Source of the DNA: JBBITW01 sp037440525
GTDB taxonomy: Bacteria; Desulfobacterota; BSN033; UBA1163
DNA length: 10,824 nucleotides
Reading direction: 5' to 3'
NCBI GenBank assembly: GCA_037440525.1
Contig: JBBITW010000126.1
Location: 1-10,824 of the forward strand
Shown here: piece by piece, positions 1-6,514 of the stretch
How positions within the stretch are numbered: position 1 is the first letter of the stretch
Layout: each line of letters begins with the position of its first letter
Notes under the pieces: model-generated
What the model saw: the letters and a program-made list of their open reading frames with translations, nothing else
Database searches by the model: none
What the model was told of the DNA's origin: nothing
Program-made: the position numbers and the translations under genes

Positions 1-30
1 TTTAATTCACCTTTCTTTCCCGTAAGTAAT

Positions 31-735
31 TTAAAGCCCCAGATAGGCAACTTTTACATATTCATTTGCAAGCAGCTCCTCCCCCATTCCTTCCAGTGTA
101 ATTCGACCATTTTCCAATACATACCCACGATCTGATATCTCAAGAGCTCGCTGTGTATTCTGTTCAACGAGTAAAATGGTTGTCCCCTGGTCTCGAAGAA
201 TCTTTATGACCTCAAAGAGTTCCTTTATCAATAATGGGGCCAGCCCTGATGATGGTTCGTCCAACATGTAGAGCCTTGGCATGGACATCAAACCCCGACC
301 CATGGCCAACATCTGCTGTTCTCCACCGCTTAGGGTTCGAGCCAGTTGTTTTTCTCTCTCTTTCAGTCTTGGAAATATTTGATAGACCAGAGTAAGCCTC
401 TCTTCCTTCCTCTTCCAGGTCTCTGAAGCAAAGGCACCCAATTCAAGGTTTTCCCTTACCGTCATATCCGGAAAGAGCTTTTTCCCTTCCGGTATATGAG
501 AAATTCCCATTTCAACAATACGATGAGAGGGCATCCTATCAATTCTTATTCCCATAAACTCGATCACACCTGAAGATGGATGTAAGATATTGGAGATGGT
601 CTTGAGGATAGTCGTCTTGCCGGCTCCATTGGCGCCAACCAGAGAAACTATCTCCTTCTCCTTCACCTCAAAGGAGACATCCCATAAGGCTTGAAGTTTG
701 CCATAAAATGTATTGATCCCTTTTATTCCGAGCAT
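31..735 (-). CDS. livF: Liv/HAAT-type ABC transporter ATP-binding protein (LivF-like)
   Basis: This is one of the two cytoplasmic ATPases of a branched-chain-amino-acid-type (HAAT) importer; it powers uptake of the ligand delivered by the binding protein encoded upstream. Counting from the ATG at 735 the protein has 234 residues, normal for LivF. Visible motifs are Walker A GANGAGKT (34-41), the LivF-typical IPEGKKLFPDMTVRENL segment (81-97), the ABC signature LSGGEQQ (135-141), Walker B LYMLDEP (155-161) and VEQN (190-193), which in this subfamily replaces the H-loop histidine. I chose the ATG at 735 because GGAAAG lies 7 nt upstream and the gap to the livG stop is 4 nt; an in-frame TTG at 750 would add five residues and overlap livG. 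It is the last cluster gene seen, but an AAAGGTG-like sequence just past its stop could serve a further gene beyond the left edge. The family is certain; the ligand is not. Confidence 0.93.
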   Translation of the reverse strand: MLGIKGINTFYGKLQALWDVSFEVKEKEIVSLVGANGAGKTTILKTISNILHPSSGVIEFMGIRIDRMPSHRIVEMGISHIPEGKKLFPDMTVRENLELGAFASETWKRKEERLTLVYQIFPRLKEREKQLARTLSGGEQQMLAMGRGLMSMPRLYMLDEPSSGLAPLLIKELFEVIKILRDQGTTILLVEQNTQRALEISDRGYVLENGRITLEGMGEELLANEYVKVAYLGL

Positions 736-739
736 CTTT

Positions 740-1459
740 CTACTTTCCAAGATATACCCTGATGACTTCTTGGCTCACCGCTATCTCCTCCGGGGCCCCT
801 TCTGCAATCTTCTCGCCGTGGTGTAGGACGATGACCCTGTCGGATATATCCATTATGGCCTTCATGACATGTTCGATCATAAAAACCGTAATTCCCTTAT
901 TTCGAATCTTCTTGATCAGATCTATGACCTCGATAACCTCTGTAGGATTTAGACCGGCCATCACCTCATCGAGCAACAGGAGTTCTGGCTTTGTGGCAAG
1001 GGCCCGTGCCACTTCGATTCGCTTCTGATTTGCAATTGTTAAGTCTCTGGCGAGAGTGTCCCTCTTTGCCGATAATCCCACAAACTCTAAAAACTCTATG
1101 GTCTCTCCCTGGGCCTGAACCCTGGATTTTGATCCTGAGGCACCAAAAAGTGACCCTAAAAGGACATTATTAAAGGCAGTCATATTCGGAAAGACCTTTA
1201 CGGATTGGAAGGTTCTTGCTATTCTTCGCCTGCAAATTTCATAGGGTTTTAATCCCGTAATATTCTCCCCTTTAAATATTATTTTTCCCTTCGTTATGGT
1301 CTGGGCACCTGAGATGAGATTAAAGAGGGTGGTTTTCCCAGCACCATTTGGCCCTATCAAACCTACAATTTCATCCCGATTGATATGAAAATCAACGATT
1401 ACAACAGCCCCCAGTCCACCAAACTTTTTACAGACCCCTTCAGCTTCGATTAAAGGCAT
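740..1459 (-). CDS. livG: Liv/HAAT-type ABC transporter ATP-binding protein (LivG-like)
   Basis: This is the second ATPase subunit of the importer, expected to pair with the livF product beneath the LivH/LivM membrane core. The 239-residue protein shows Walker A GPNGAGKT (36-43), a Q-loop region RTFQ (82-85), Walker B LLLLDE (160-165) followed by VMAGLNPTE (166-174), and IEH (195-197) with the switch histidine. The signature motif is not LSGGQ but LTIANQKR (140-147), a variation I recognise in part of the LivG family. The start is the ATG at 1459: GGGGAG lies about 5 nt upstream and the normal LivG N-terminus MPLIEAEGVCKKFGG begins there. A longer reading to 1729 would run far into livM and adds residues with no family resemblance. 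It overlaps livM by 10 nt and ends 4 nt before the livF ATG, so translation of the three is probably coupled. Confidence 0.93.
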   Translation of the reverse strand: MPLIEAEGVCKKFGGLGAVVIVDFHINRDEIVGLIGPNGAGKTTLFNLISGAQTITKGKIIFKGENITGLKPYEICRRRIARTFQSVKVFPNMTAFNNVLLGSLFGASGSKSRVQAQGETIEFLEFVGLSAKRDTLARDLTIANQKRIEVARALATKPELLLLDEVMAGLNPTEVIEVIDLIKKIRNKGITVFMIEHVMKAIMDISDRVIVLHHGEKIAEGAPEEIAVSQEVIRVYLGK

Positions 1460-2397
1460 ATTTTCTCCCCACCCCCACTTTTCCACTGTTTTACAATTAA
1501 TCCTATCAGTCCTTGAGGGAAGAACAGGAAGACGCTTATGATTACAATTCCGAAGATGAGCATATAAAAATAGGGAAATTCTGTTAAGAGAAGTTCGGTA
1601 AGAATAGTAAATACCACTGCCCCGAGGACCCAACCATAAATTTCTCCTATCCCACCAAACAGGGCCATTAAAGTCGGGGTAAAAGAATAAACTACATCGA
1701 AGGCAGTGGCTGTATCCACATATAACCATTTTGTCACAATAATGGCCCCTGTTGCTCCCATCCAGAAGGAAGTCATAGCGAATATGATGACCTTCAGCCA
1801 GTTTACATTAATCCCTATATGCTCAGCAGCTTCTTCTCCATCTCCAATGCCCTGTAGGGCCAATCCAAATTTGGAACGTCTGATGAGATAGGAGGTAAGA
1901 AGAGTCATGATAAAGATAGCCAGCATGGTGTAAAATATAATTGTGGTATTGACTGATATAACCCATCTTCCCTGTCTTCCAATTCTACTAATCTCCCACC
2001 AGTTGATGAAATGTCTTAAGCCTTCGCTAAGCCCAAGGGTGAACATGGCAAAGAATATACCTTTGATCCTCAGAGACGAAAGGCCTACCATAAGGGCAAG
2101 GAGAAAGCTTGCTAAGCCTCCCAAAATGATTACTACTGGTAGGGGTAACTTCTCCCCTGTGAGGGCAGTGACATACATACCAATTCCGAGGAAAGCGGCT
2201 GATGAGAGGGAGATATAACCTGTTGGGCCACAAAAGGTAGCCCAGCTTACCGTAAGGACTGTATATTGAAAAATACTAATCAGAAGCGATACATAGTAAA
2301 CTGGAATATAACCAGGGATCAAAAGAAGGATGATCAATAGGAGGCCGAGGAAAAACCATTGAAATAGTCTTTTGGAATGAGTCCTTGGGATATCCAT
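1450..2397 (-). CDS. livM: Liv/HAAT-type ABC transporter permease (LivM-like)
   Basis: This is one of the two integral-membrane subunits forming the translocation channel in the inner membrane. The 315-residue protein has a hydrophobic segment near the N-terminus (about 12-32) and further membrane stretches throughout, fitting the usual LivM topology of roughly 8-10 helices. The conserved cytoplasmic loop that contacts the ATPases is visible as SSLRIKGIFFAMFTLGLSE (about 107-125), followed later by the GIGDGEEAAEHIGINVNWLK segment (about 183-202) and the ALFGGIGEIYG motif typical of LivM (about 245-255). It starts at the ATG at 2397, 4 nt after the livH stop; the ribosome-binding site is weak, so translational coupling to livH is likely. 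Its 3' end overlaps the livG start by 10 nt. The family is secure; the transported compound is unknown. Confidence 0.92.
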   Translation of the reverse strand: MDIPRTHSKRLFQWFFLGLLLIILLLIPGYIPVYYVSLLISIFQYTVLTVSWATFCGPTGYISLSSAAFLGIGMYVTALTGEKLPLPVVIILGGLASFLLALMVGLSSLRIKGIFFAMFTLGLSEGLRHFINWWEISRIGRQGRWVISVNTTIIFYTMLAIFIMTLLTSYLIRRSKFGLALQGIGDGEEAAEHIGINVNWLKVIIFAMTSFWMGATGAIIVTKWLYVDTATAFDVVYSFTPTLMALFGGIGEIYGWVLGAVVFTILTELLLTEFPYFYMLIFGIVIISVFLFFPQGLIGLIVKQWKSGGGEKICL

Positions 2398-2401
2398 CTC
2401 T

Positions 2402-3265
2402 TTATTTGCCGAAAATTCCCCTTGGTCTTAGAAGAAGGATAAACATGAATAGTATGTATAAGACGGCCAATTCTAATCCTGGTTCAATATGTAGAACGAT
2501 GCTTCCGATGAGACCCAGTATCAGACCCCCAATCAAACTTCCGATGATATTGCCCAATCCGCCCAGGACAACCACAATGATGGCAATGATCGTATAAGGA
2601 AGGCCCATAAATGGCGAAACAGTGAACATGGTGCTGATAAGCACACCGGCTAAGCCTGCTAAAAGAGCCCCAAAACCAAAGCACAGGCCGTGCATCCAGG
2701 ATATATTGATTCCGATTAATTGGGCTCCAGTCTCTTCCTGAGATGCTGCTCTTATTGCCTTTCCGAGGCGTGTGCGAACAAGAAAGAAGAAGAAGGATAT
2801 ACCTATCACGAGCGCCATCAAAAGTGCTACAAGTCGGTTTGCCGCAAATATGGAACCAAAAAGATTGACCGGGTCAATTAAAAACTTATAACCCCTTTCG
2901 TTTGCACCCCAGGCCAATAAAGCCAGGTTCTGAATGATAAAGAGAAGGCCAAAGCTAACCATAATAGACCAGCCCTCAAAGACCTCCATGGAGCCTGCTA
3001 ACCTTCTTATTCGTTCAAATAGGATTTTATTTGTAAGAGAACCTATGATGAAGAGAATGGGTCCTACAATAGCCAGAGAGATAAAGGGATTGATCCCTAA
3101 GGGAACATACAGGGTGTAGGTTGCCATTGCACCGAGCATGATGAATTCACCATGTGAAACATTGAGAACCCGTGACACACCATACTGCAGGCTAAGGCCT
3201 GCAGCCAGCAAGGCATAGATCCCACCCGTTAATAAACCTCCAATTATGATATCAAGAATTATCAT
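2402..3265 (-). CDS. livH: Liv/HAAT-type ABC transporter permease (LivH-like)
   Basis: This is the other channel-forming permease, expected to heterodimerise with the LivM-like protein. From the ATG at 3265 the product has 287 residues, the usual LivH length. The N-terminus IIGGLLTGGIYALLAAGLSL, then VSRVLNVSHGEFIMLGA, is the standard LivH opening, and GGLGNIIGSLIGGLILGLIG near the C-terminus is the standard ending. The AASQEETGAQLIGIN loop is the expected ATPase contact region. An in-frame extension to an ATG at 3337 or TTG at 3343 exists, but it would add 24-26 residues that do not resemble the family and would place a stable stem-loop (3292-3329) inside the coding sequence, so I prefer 3265. 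No strong Shine-Dalgarno precedes 3265, so initiation may be inefficient. The gene follows the binding-protein gene after 96 nt and is 4 nt from livM. Confidence 0.88.
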   Translation of the reverse strand: MIILDIIIGGLLTGGIYALLAAGLSLQYGVSRVLNVSHGEFIMLGAMATYTLYVPLGINPFISLAIVGPILFIIGSLTNKILFERIRRLAGSMEVFEGWSIMVSFGLLFIIQNLALLAWGANERGYKFLIDPVNLFGSIFAANRLVALLMALVIGISFFFFLVRTRLGKAIRAASQEETGAQLIGINISWMHGLCFGFGALLAGLAGVLISTMFTVSPFMGLPYTIIAIIVVVLGGLGNIIGSLIGGLILGLIGSIVLHIEPGLELAVLYILFMFILLLRPRGIFGK

Positions 3266-3291
3266 GAGATTTAATAAGTAATAAAAGATTT

Positions 3292-3329
3292 CAAGAAGGC
3301 CGCTCAATTTGCAATAGGCAGCCTTCTTG
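3292..3329 (-). promoter_or_regulatory. Stem-loop between the binding-protein and livH genes
   Basis: The arms CAAGAAGGC (3292-3300) and GCCTTCTTG (3321-3329) pair perfectly. In the minus-strand RNA the stem extends by one G-U wobble and two more G-C pairs to 12 bp, leaving a 14-nt loop. It is followed in the transcript by AAATCTTTT, which is U-rich but not a clean U-tract. This resembles a leaky terminator or a 3' RNA-stability element. Its place just after the binding-protein stop and before livH fits the known need for more binding protein than permease in ABC importer operons. The structure is seen directly; the role is inferred. Confidence 0.72.
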
Positions 3330-3361
3330 ATTTTCATCGTCAAGATGATTTAAATATAAAA

Positions 3362-4546
3362 TCATTTTTTTGGCCAAGGAGGTTTGGGATAGAGGACCTT
3401 CACTTTTCTATTCTCCTTGGGGGCTACTGATTCAAAAGTTCCCTTCTGCCATTGACCTATATAGCTTGGATGATCGACGTTAAAATAATCTGTGAATTTT
3501 ATTGGGCCATAAACCGTATCAAAAGTATTTGCGGCGATATAATCTCTTAGTTTTTCACGATTCAATCCAACCTTTTCGATCGCCTGCTCATAGATCTGAA
3601 GTGTTCCATAGCCAAAGGCTGTGGACCAGTTACACGGGGGTCTCCCATGCATGGCTAGGAACTTATCATAAAATTCTTTTGCCTTTGGGGAAGCCTTTTC
3701 ATTCCAGCCCCCTGGCCCCATGACCCCTTCTGTGGCAGGGCCAAACTTCTGTTTAAATGCAGGCCATGCAGTTGCCAGAGCCGTATAGAATAGTTTTGGA
3801 TTATAATCCAAGGTCATCGCCTGTTCAGGCAGAAGCATTGTTCCAGGCACATAGGAGAAAGCTATAAAGGCATCGACTTCAAGAGCTTTGGCTTCCTTCA
3901 ATAAAGGAGATAAATCCTTGGGCATCATTGGATAGCTTTTAAGCATGGCTACTTCGATTCCAACAGGTCCAAGGGCAGGAGCTAAGAATTGTGCATTCTC
4001 TATCCCAAATTCGTGGGCAACATAGACGATGGCAACCTTCTTTACCCCCAATTCCATAAGTAGTTCTTTAAAGGCTGTCTGGCTCTCACGGATTGGTGTT
4101 GTGGTTATAAATGTATAACCATACTTATGAGCAACCTCCCTATACCTCTCTGTCATGAATGTAAAGGTAACCAGGGGATATTTGTATTTGGCAGCCAATG
4201 GAGCAACTGCAAGATGATAGGCTGTACCGTGAGGAGGTAGGATGATATCCACCTTATCAACAGTAGCTAACTTTTCAAAGAGTTTTAGAGTGGTAGGGAT
4301 ATCTCCCTTATCGTCATAACGAAGAAGCTCCACAGGCAGACGTTTGCCATATTCGGGAATATATATCCCTCCCTTCTTATTCACTTCCTCTAACCAAAGC
4401 TTGGTAATGGGAACCTCTAAAAAACCAGCAGCCGCTGCAATTGGACCTGTAATACCAATTGCCTGGCCAAAAACGATTTTATCCTTTGCTTCTGCAAGGC
4501 ATACCAATAAAAAAATAGAGCATATTAGTGCGATTAAAGTTTTCAT
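3362..4546 (-). CDS. Periplasmic ligand-binding protein of a Liv/HAAT-type ABC importer
   Basis: This secreted binding protein (Peripla_BP_6 / LivK-like class) captures the substrate and delivers it to the LivH/LivM/LivG/LivF complex encoded just downstream. The 394-residue product begins with a signal peptide: a basic residue at position 2, a hydrophobic core LIALICSIFLLVCL and an AEA-type signal peptidase I site after about residue 20. A cysteine lies within the core (position 16), but the residue before it is valine, so a lipobox is unlikely. The mature start KIVFGQAIGITGPIAAAAG and the segment DIILPPHGTAYHLAVAPLA are typical of the family. The ATG at 4546 has an excellent AGGAGGAG site about 5 nt upstream. 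Both flanking gaps (122 and 96 nt) carry RNA stem-loops. The ligand cannot be assigned; linkage to hyuA/hyuB suggests a cyclic amide, ureide or related compound rather than leucine or valine. Confidence 0.9.
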   Translation of the reverse strand: MKTLIALICSIFLLVCLAEAKDKIVFGQAIGITGPIAAAAGFLEVPITKLWLEEVNKKGGIYIPEYGKRLPVELLRYDDKGDIPTTLKLFEKLATVDKVDIILPPHGTAYHLAVAPLAAKYKYPLVTFTFMTERYREVAHKYGYTFITTTPIRESQTAFKELLMELGVKKVAIVYVAHEFGIENAQFLAPALGPVGIEVAMLKSYPMMPKDLSPLLKEAKALEVDAFIAFSYVPGTMLLPEQAMTLDYNPKLFYTALATAWPAFKQKFGPATEGVMGPGGWNEKASPKAKEFYDKFLAMHGRPPCNWSTAFGYGTLQIYEQAIEKVGLNREKLRDYIAANTFDTVYGPIKFTDYFNVDHPSYIGQWQKGTFESVAPKENRKVKVLYPKPPWPKK

Positions 4547-4565
4547 CTTCTCCTCCTTCTCTTAG

Positions 4566-4596
4566 AATCCAAGAAACAGAATCCATTTCTTGAATC
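4566..4596 (-). promoter_or_regulatory. Stem-loop upstream of the binding-protein gene
   Basis: Arms CAAGAAA (4570-4576) and TTTCTTG (4586-4592) are perfect complements around a 9-nt loop. In the minus-strand RNA the stem extends outward with G-U, A-U, A-U and G-U pairs to about 11 bp. It lies 20 nt upstream of the ATG at 4546 and just before its Shine-Dalgarno, in the 122-nt gap after hyuB. It could protect the 5' end of a processed transcript or tune translation. No U-tract follows, so a terminator is unlikely. Confidence 0.55.
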
Positions 4597-4668
4597 ATGA
4601 ATTTTAACTCCATCCCCCTATATAAAAGATTTCTTTCTCCCTTGAATTTCCTGCCTCTCCATTCTATT

Positions 4669-6510
4669 TTATTTTTTATCCAATTTCTTGTCCTTCTTTT
4701 CACCCCCTTTCTTTTTGGCCTTTAGATCTTTTCTAAGTTCCTCAGTTGCCTTATAATCCACTTCAAAGCTCTTTGGGTCAATTACAACTCCATAAATATC
4801 TTTTGCTGTTTGAATAGAAATATATTCATTTAGGGCATCCCATCGAACCTTCTCAATCTCCCGATCCAGTGGATCTCCAAAACCACCAGCCCCTCCTCCT
4901 TTTGTCCATATAATATCTCCGGGCTGAACATACTGAACATCGAAACAGCGCAATCTCACATCATTCCCATTTCTTATGATTCCAAGTTCGTTTACCTTTC
5001 CATCGGTTCCACCGAGTAGACCCGTATGGGTGAATTTTTCACCATCGGAGTTTCCTGTCATAACAACGCAGTCAAGGGGCTGCCATACCTTTGGGTCATA
5101 ATCATTCAAGATACGAACCTCAGTTCCTGCTCCTCCACGCCATTGCCCATGGCCCATGGAGTCTTTAAGAAACTCATAATGGAGCCATCGGTATACCGTA
5201 TCCCATTCTTCAACCTCTATAGGAGCTCTTACCACTCCACCACCAGCATGACAAGGTCCAAGTCCATCAACACCATCAAAACCATATAGTGCTCCACTTG
5301 AACCATCTGAATGGAATGGTGAAGTCCAATACACCTGTGGAGCTCCGGTTCTTGGATCTATACGATCCCGACGTTTACCTGTTACAATGGGGCTCAGATG
5401 TCTTGACCAGATTGCAGAGGTTTCCTTCGGGACAACCTGACTTAAAGCAATCTGGACACATTCGGTTATCTGCGTCCCCATAGTTACAGATTGAGCTCCA
5501 GTTGTGGCAGGATAGGTTGGGCCTAAAACCGTCCCCTCTTTCGTAATAATTGTTAAACAGTTTAGCATCCCTTGATTTCGGGCTGTGCCAGGAGGAAGTG
5601 ACCATGCAACACCTGAAACAACTGCTGCACATGTTTGGCCTCTTGGACAATTGATATAATCTACCTGTGGGTCACTCTCGGAGAAATCGAATATAAGTTG
5701 TCCTTCTTCAGGCTTAACCGTAAGGGCCAGCCTTACCCATACAGGTCGATCTGTGGTCCCATCCCAGTCCGCAGCCCTTTCTGCAAAATAGGTTCCTTCG
5801 GGCCAGGTTGAGATCACCTTCCTAACTGACTCTTCTGTACGCCTTAGAATCTCGTCACAGGCTGCCATTACAGTATCCTTTCCATAACTTTTAATCATTT
5901 CTATCATCCTCTCTTCGGCTTTTCTCATTGCCTCGAATATGAGCATATTGTCTGCGCGAACCATCGCCCGGCCTCTCACATTTCTGAGGATGACAGAAAA
6001 CACCTTCTCATCAATAACCCCCCTTTCTATAATCTTGACAGGTGGAATCATCAGCCCCTCTCCATGGCAGTCATAGGTGCGGGGATAATAACATCCCTGG
6101 AATGCCCCACCAGAATCGTATTGATGGGTTCTAAGAAAGTTATAAAATAGAAGTTCTCCTTCATAGAAGATTGGGCGAAGAAACGACCAATCTGGGGCAT
6201 GACCAAAACGAACAATAAATGGATCATTTGCAACGATGAAGTCATCAGGATGGATGTTCTCACGGCCTATCCAATCCAGTATTCCTTTTAGACAAACATC
6301 AGACCCCGCTGTATGAACAGGCATCCAATTACCAATAGTGATGGTCCTCTCCTTGCTATCAAATAATACTGTTCCGAGGTCATGGATATGGGCTGTTACC
6401 ATGGAGAAGGCCTGGCGAAAAACCCTGTCGCCAAGTTCTTCATTCATGGAGTATAACCTTCCCTCAATAAGAGAAAGCGTCAGGGGATCTATGGTTCTTG
6501 GTTGGCTCAT
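4669..6510 (-). CDS. HyuB / hydantoinase B-oxoprolinase family protein
   Basis: This protein belongs to the family that includes the B subunit of ATP-dependent N-methylhydantoinase, the C-terminal half of 5-oxoprolinase, and acetone and acetophenone carboxylase subunits. It is expected to form a cytoplasmic complex with the HyuA-like protein encoded 4 nt upstream. Family landmarks are NDPF (95-98), EGLMIPPVK (151-159), DFSESDPQV (275-283), GHGQWRGGAG (453-462) and GGGAGGFGDPLDRE (538-551). The usual GGTHLPD and HHADIGG motifs are altered to VRFGHAPD (100-107) and THQYDSGG (128-135), retaining His and Asp. The 613 residues are slightly long for the family because of a lysine-rich tail (11 Lys in the last 20). 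The start is secure: TAAGGAGGT lies 6 nt before the ATG at 6510. Family assignment is firm; whether it is an amidohydrolase or a carboxylase component is open. Confidence 0.9.
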   Translation of the reverse strand: MSQPRTIDPLTLSLIEGRLYSMNEELGDRVFRQAFSMVTAHIHDLGTVLFDSKERTITIGNWMPVHTAGSDVCLKGILDWIGRENIHPDDFIVANDPFIVRFGHAPDWSFLRPIFYEGELLFYNFLRTHQYDSGGAFQGCYYPRTYDCHGEGLMIPPVKIIERGVIDEKVFSVILRNVRGRAMVRADNMLIFEAMRKAEERMIEMIKSYGKDTVMAACDEILRRTEESVRKVISTWPEGTYFAERAADWDGTTDRPVWVRLALTVKPEEGQLIFDFSESDPQVDYINCPRGQTCAAVVSGVAWSLPPGTARNQGMLNCLTIITKEGTVLGPTYPATTGAQSVTMGTQITECVQIALSQVVPKETSAIWSRHLSPIVTGKRRDRIDPRTGAPQVYWTSPFHSDGSSGALYGFDGVDGLGPCHAGGGVVRAPIEVEEWDTVYRWLHYEFLKDSMGHGQWRGGAGTEVRILNDYDPKVWQPLDCVVMTGNSDGEKFTHTGLLGGTDGKVNELGIIRNGNDVRLRCFDVQYVQPGDIIWTKGGGAGGFGDPLDREIEKVRWDALNEYISIQTAKDIYGVVIDPKSFEVDYKATEELRKDLKAKKKGGEKKDKKLDKK

Positions 6511-6514
6511 TGAT

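Noticed and set aside
736..750. TTG start for livF at 750
   Set aside because: It adds five residues, overlaps livG, and the ATG at 735 has a better-placed GGAAAG and the family-typical N-terminus.
1460..1729. Upstream extension of livG giving a 329-residue protein
   Set aside because: The extra 90 residues lie entirely within livM in another frame and have no ATPase-family resemblance; the ATG at 1459 has a good ribosome-binding site and the normal LivG start.
3266..3343. N-terminal extension of livH to 3337 or 3343
   Set aside because: The added residues are not LivH-like and would translate through the 12-bp stem-loop; the family start matches 3265, although the weak ribosome-binding site there leaves some doubt.
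31..4546. Assignment of the transporter as a urea (Urt) or branched-chain amino acid importer
   Set aside because: Subunit sequences fit the broad HAAT family but give no specific ligand signature, and no urease genes are present in the window.
4479..4703. Small minus-strand reading frame across the hyuB-binding-protein gap
   Set aside because: It overlaps the start of the binding-protein gene and the end of hyuB in another frame, has low-complexity content and no recognisable domain.
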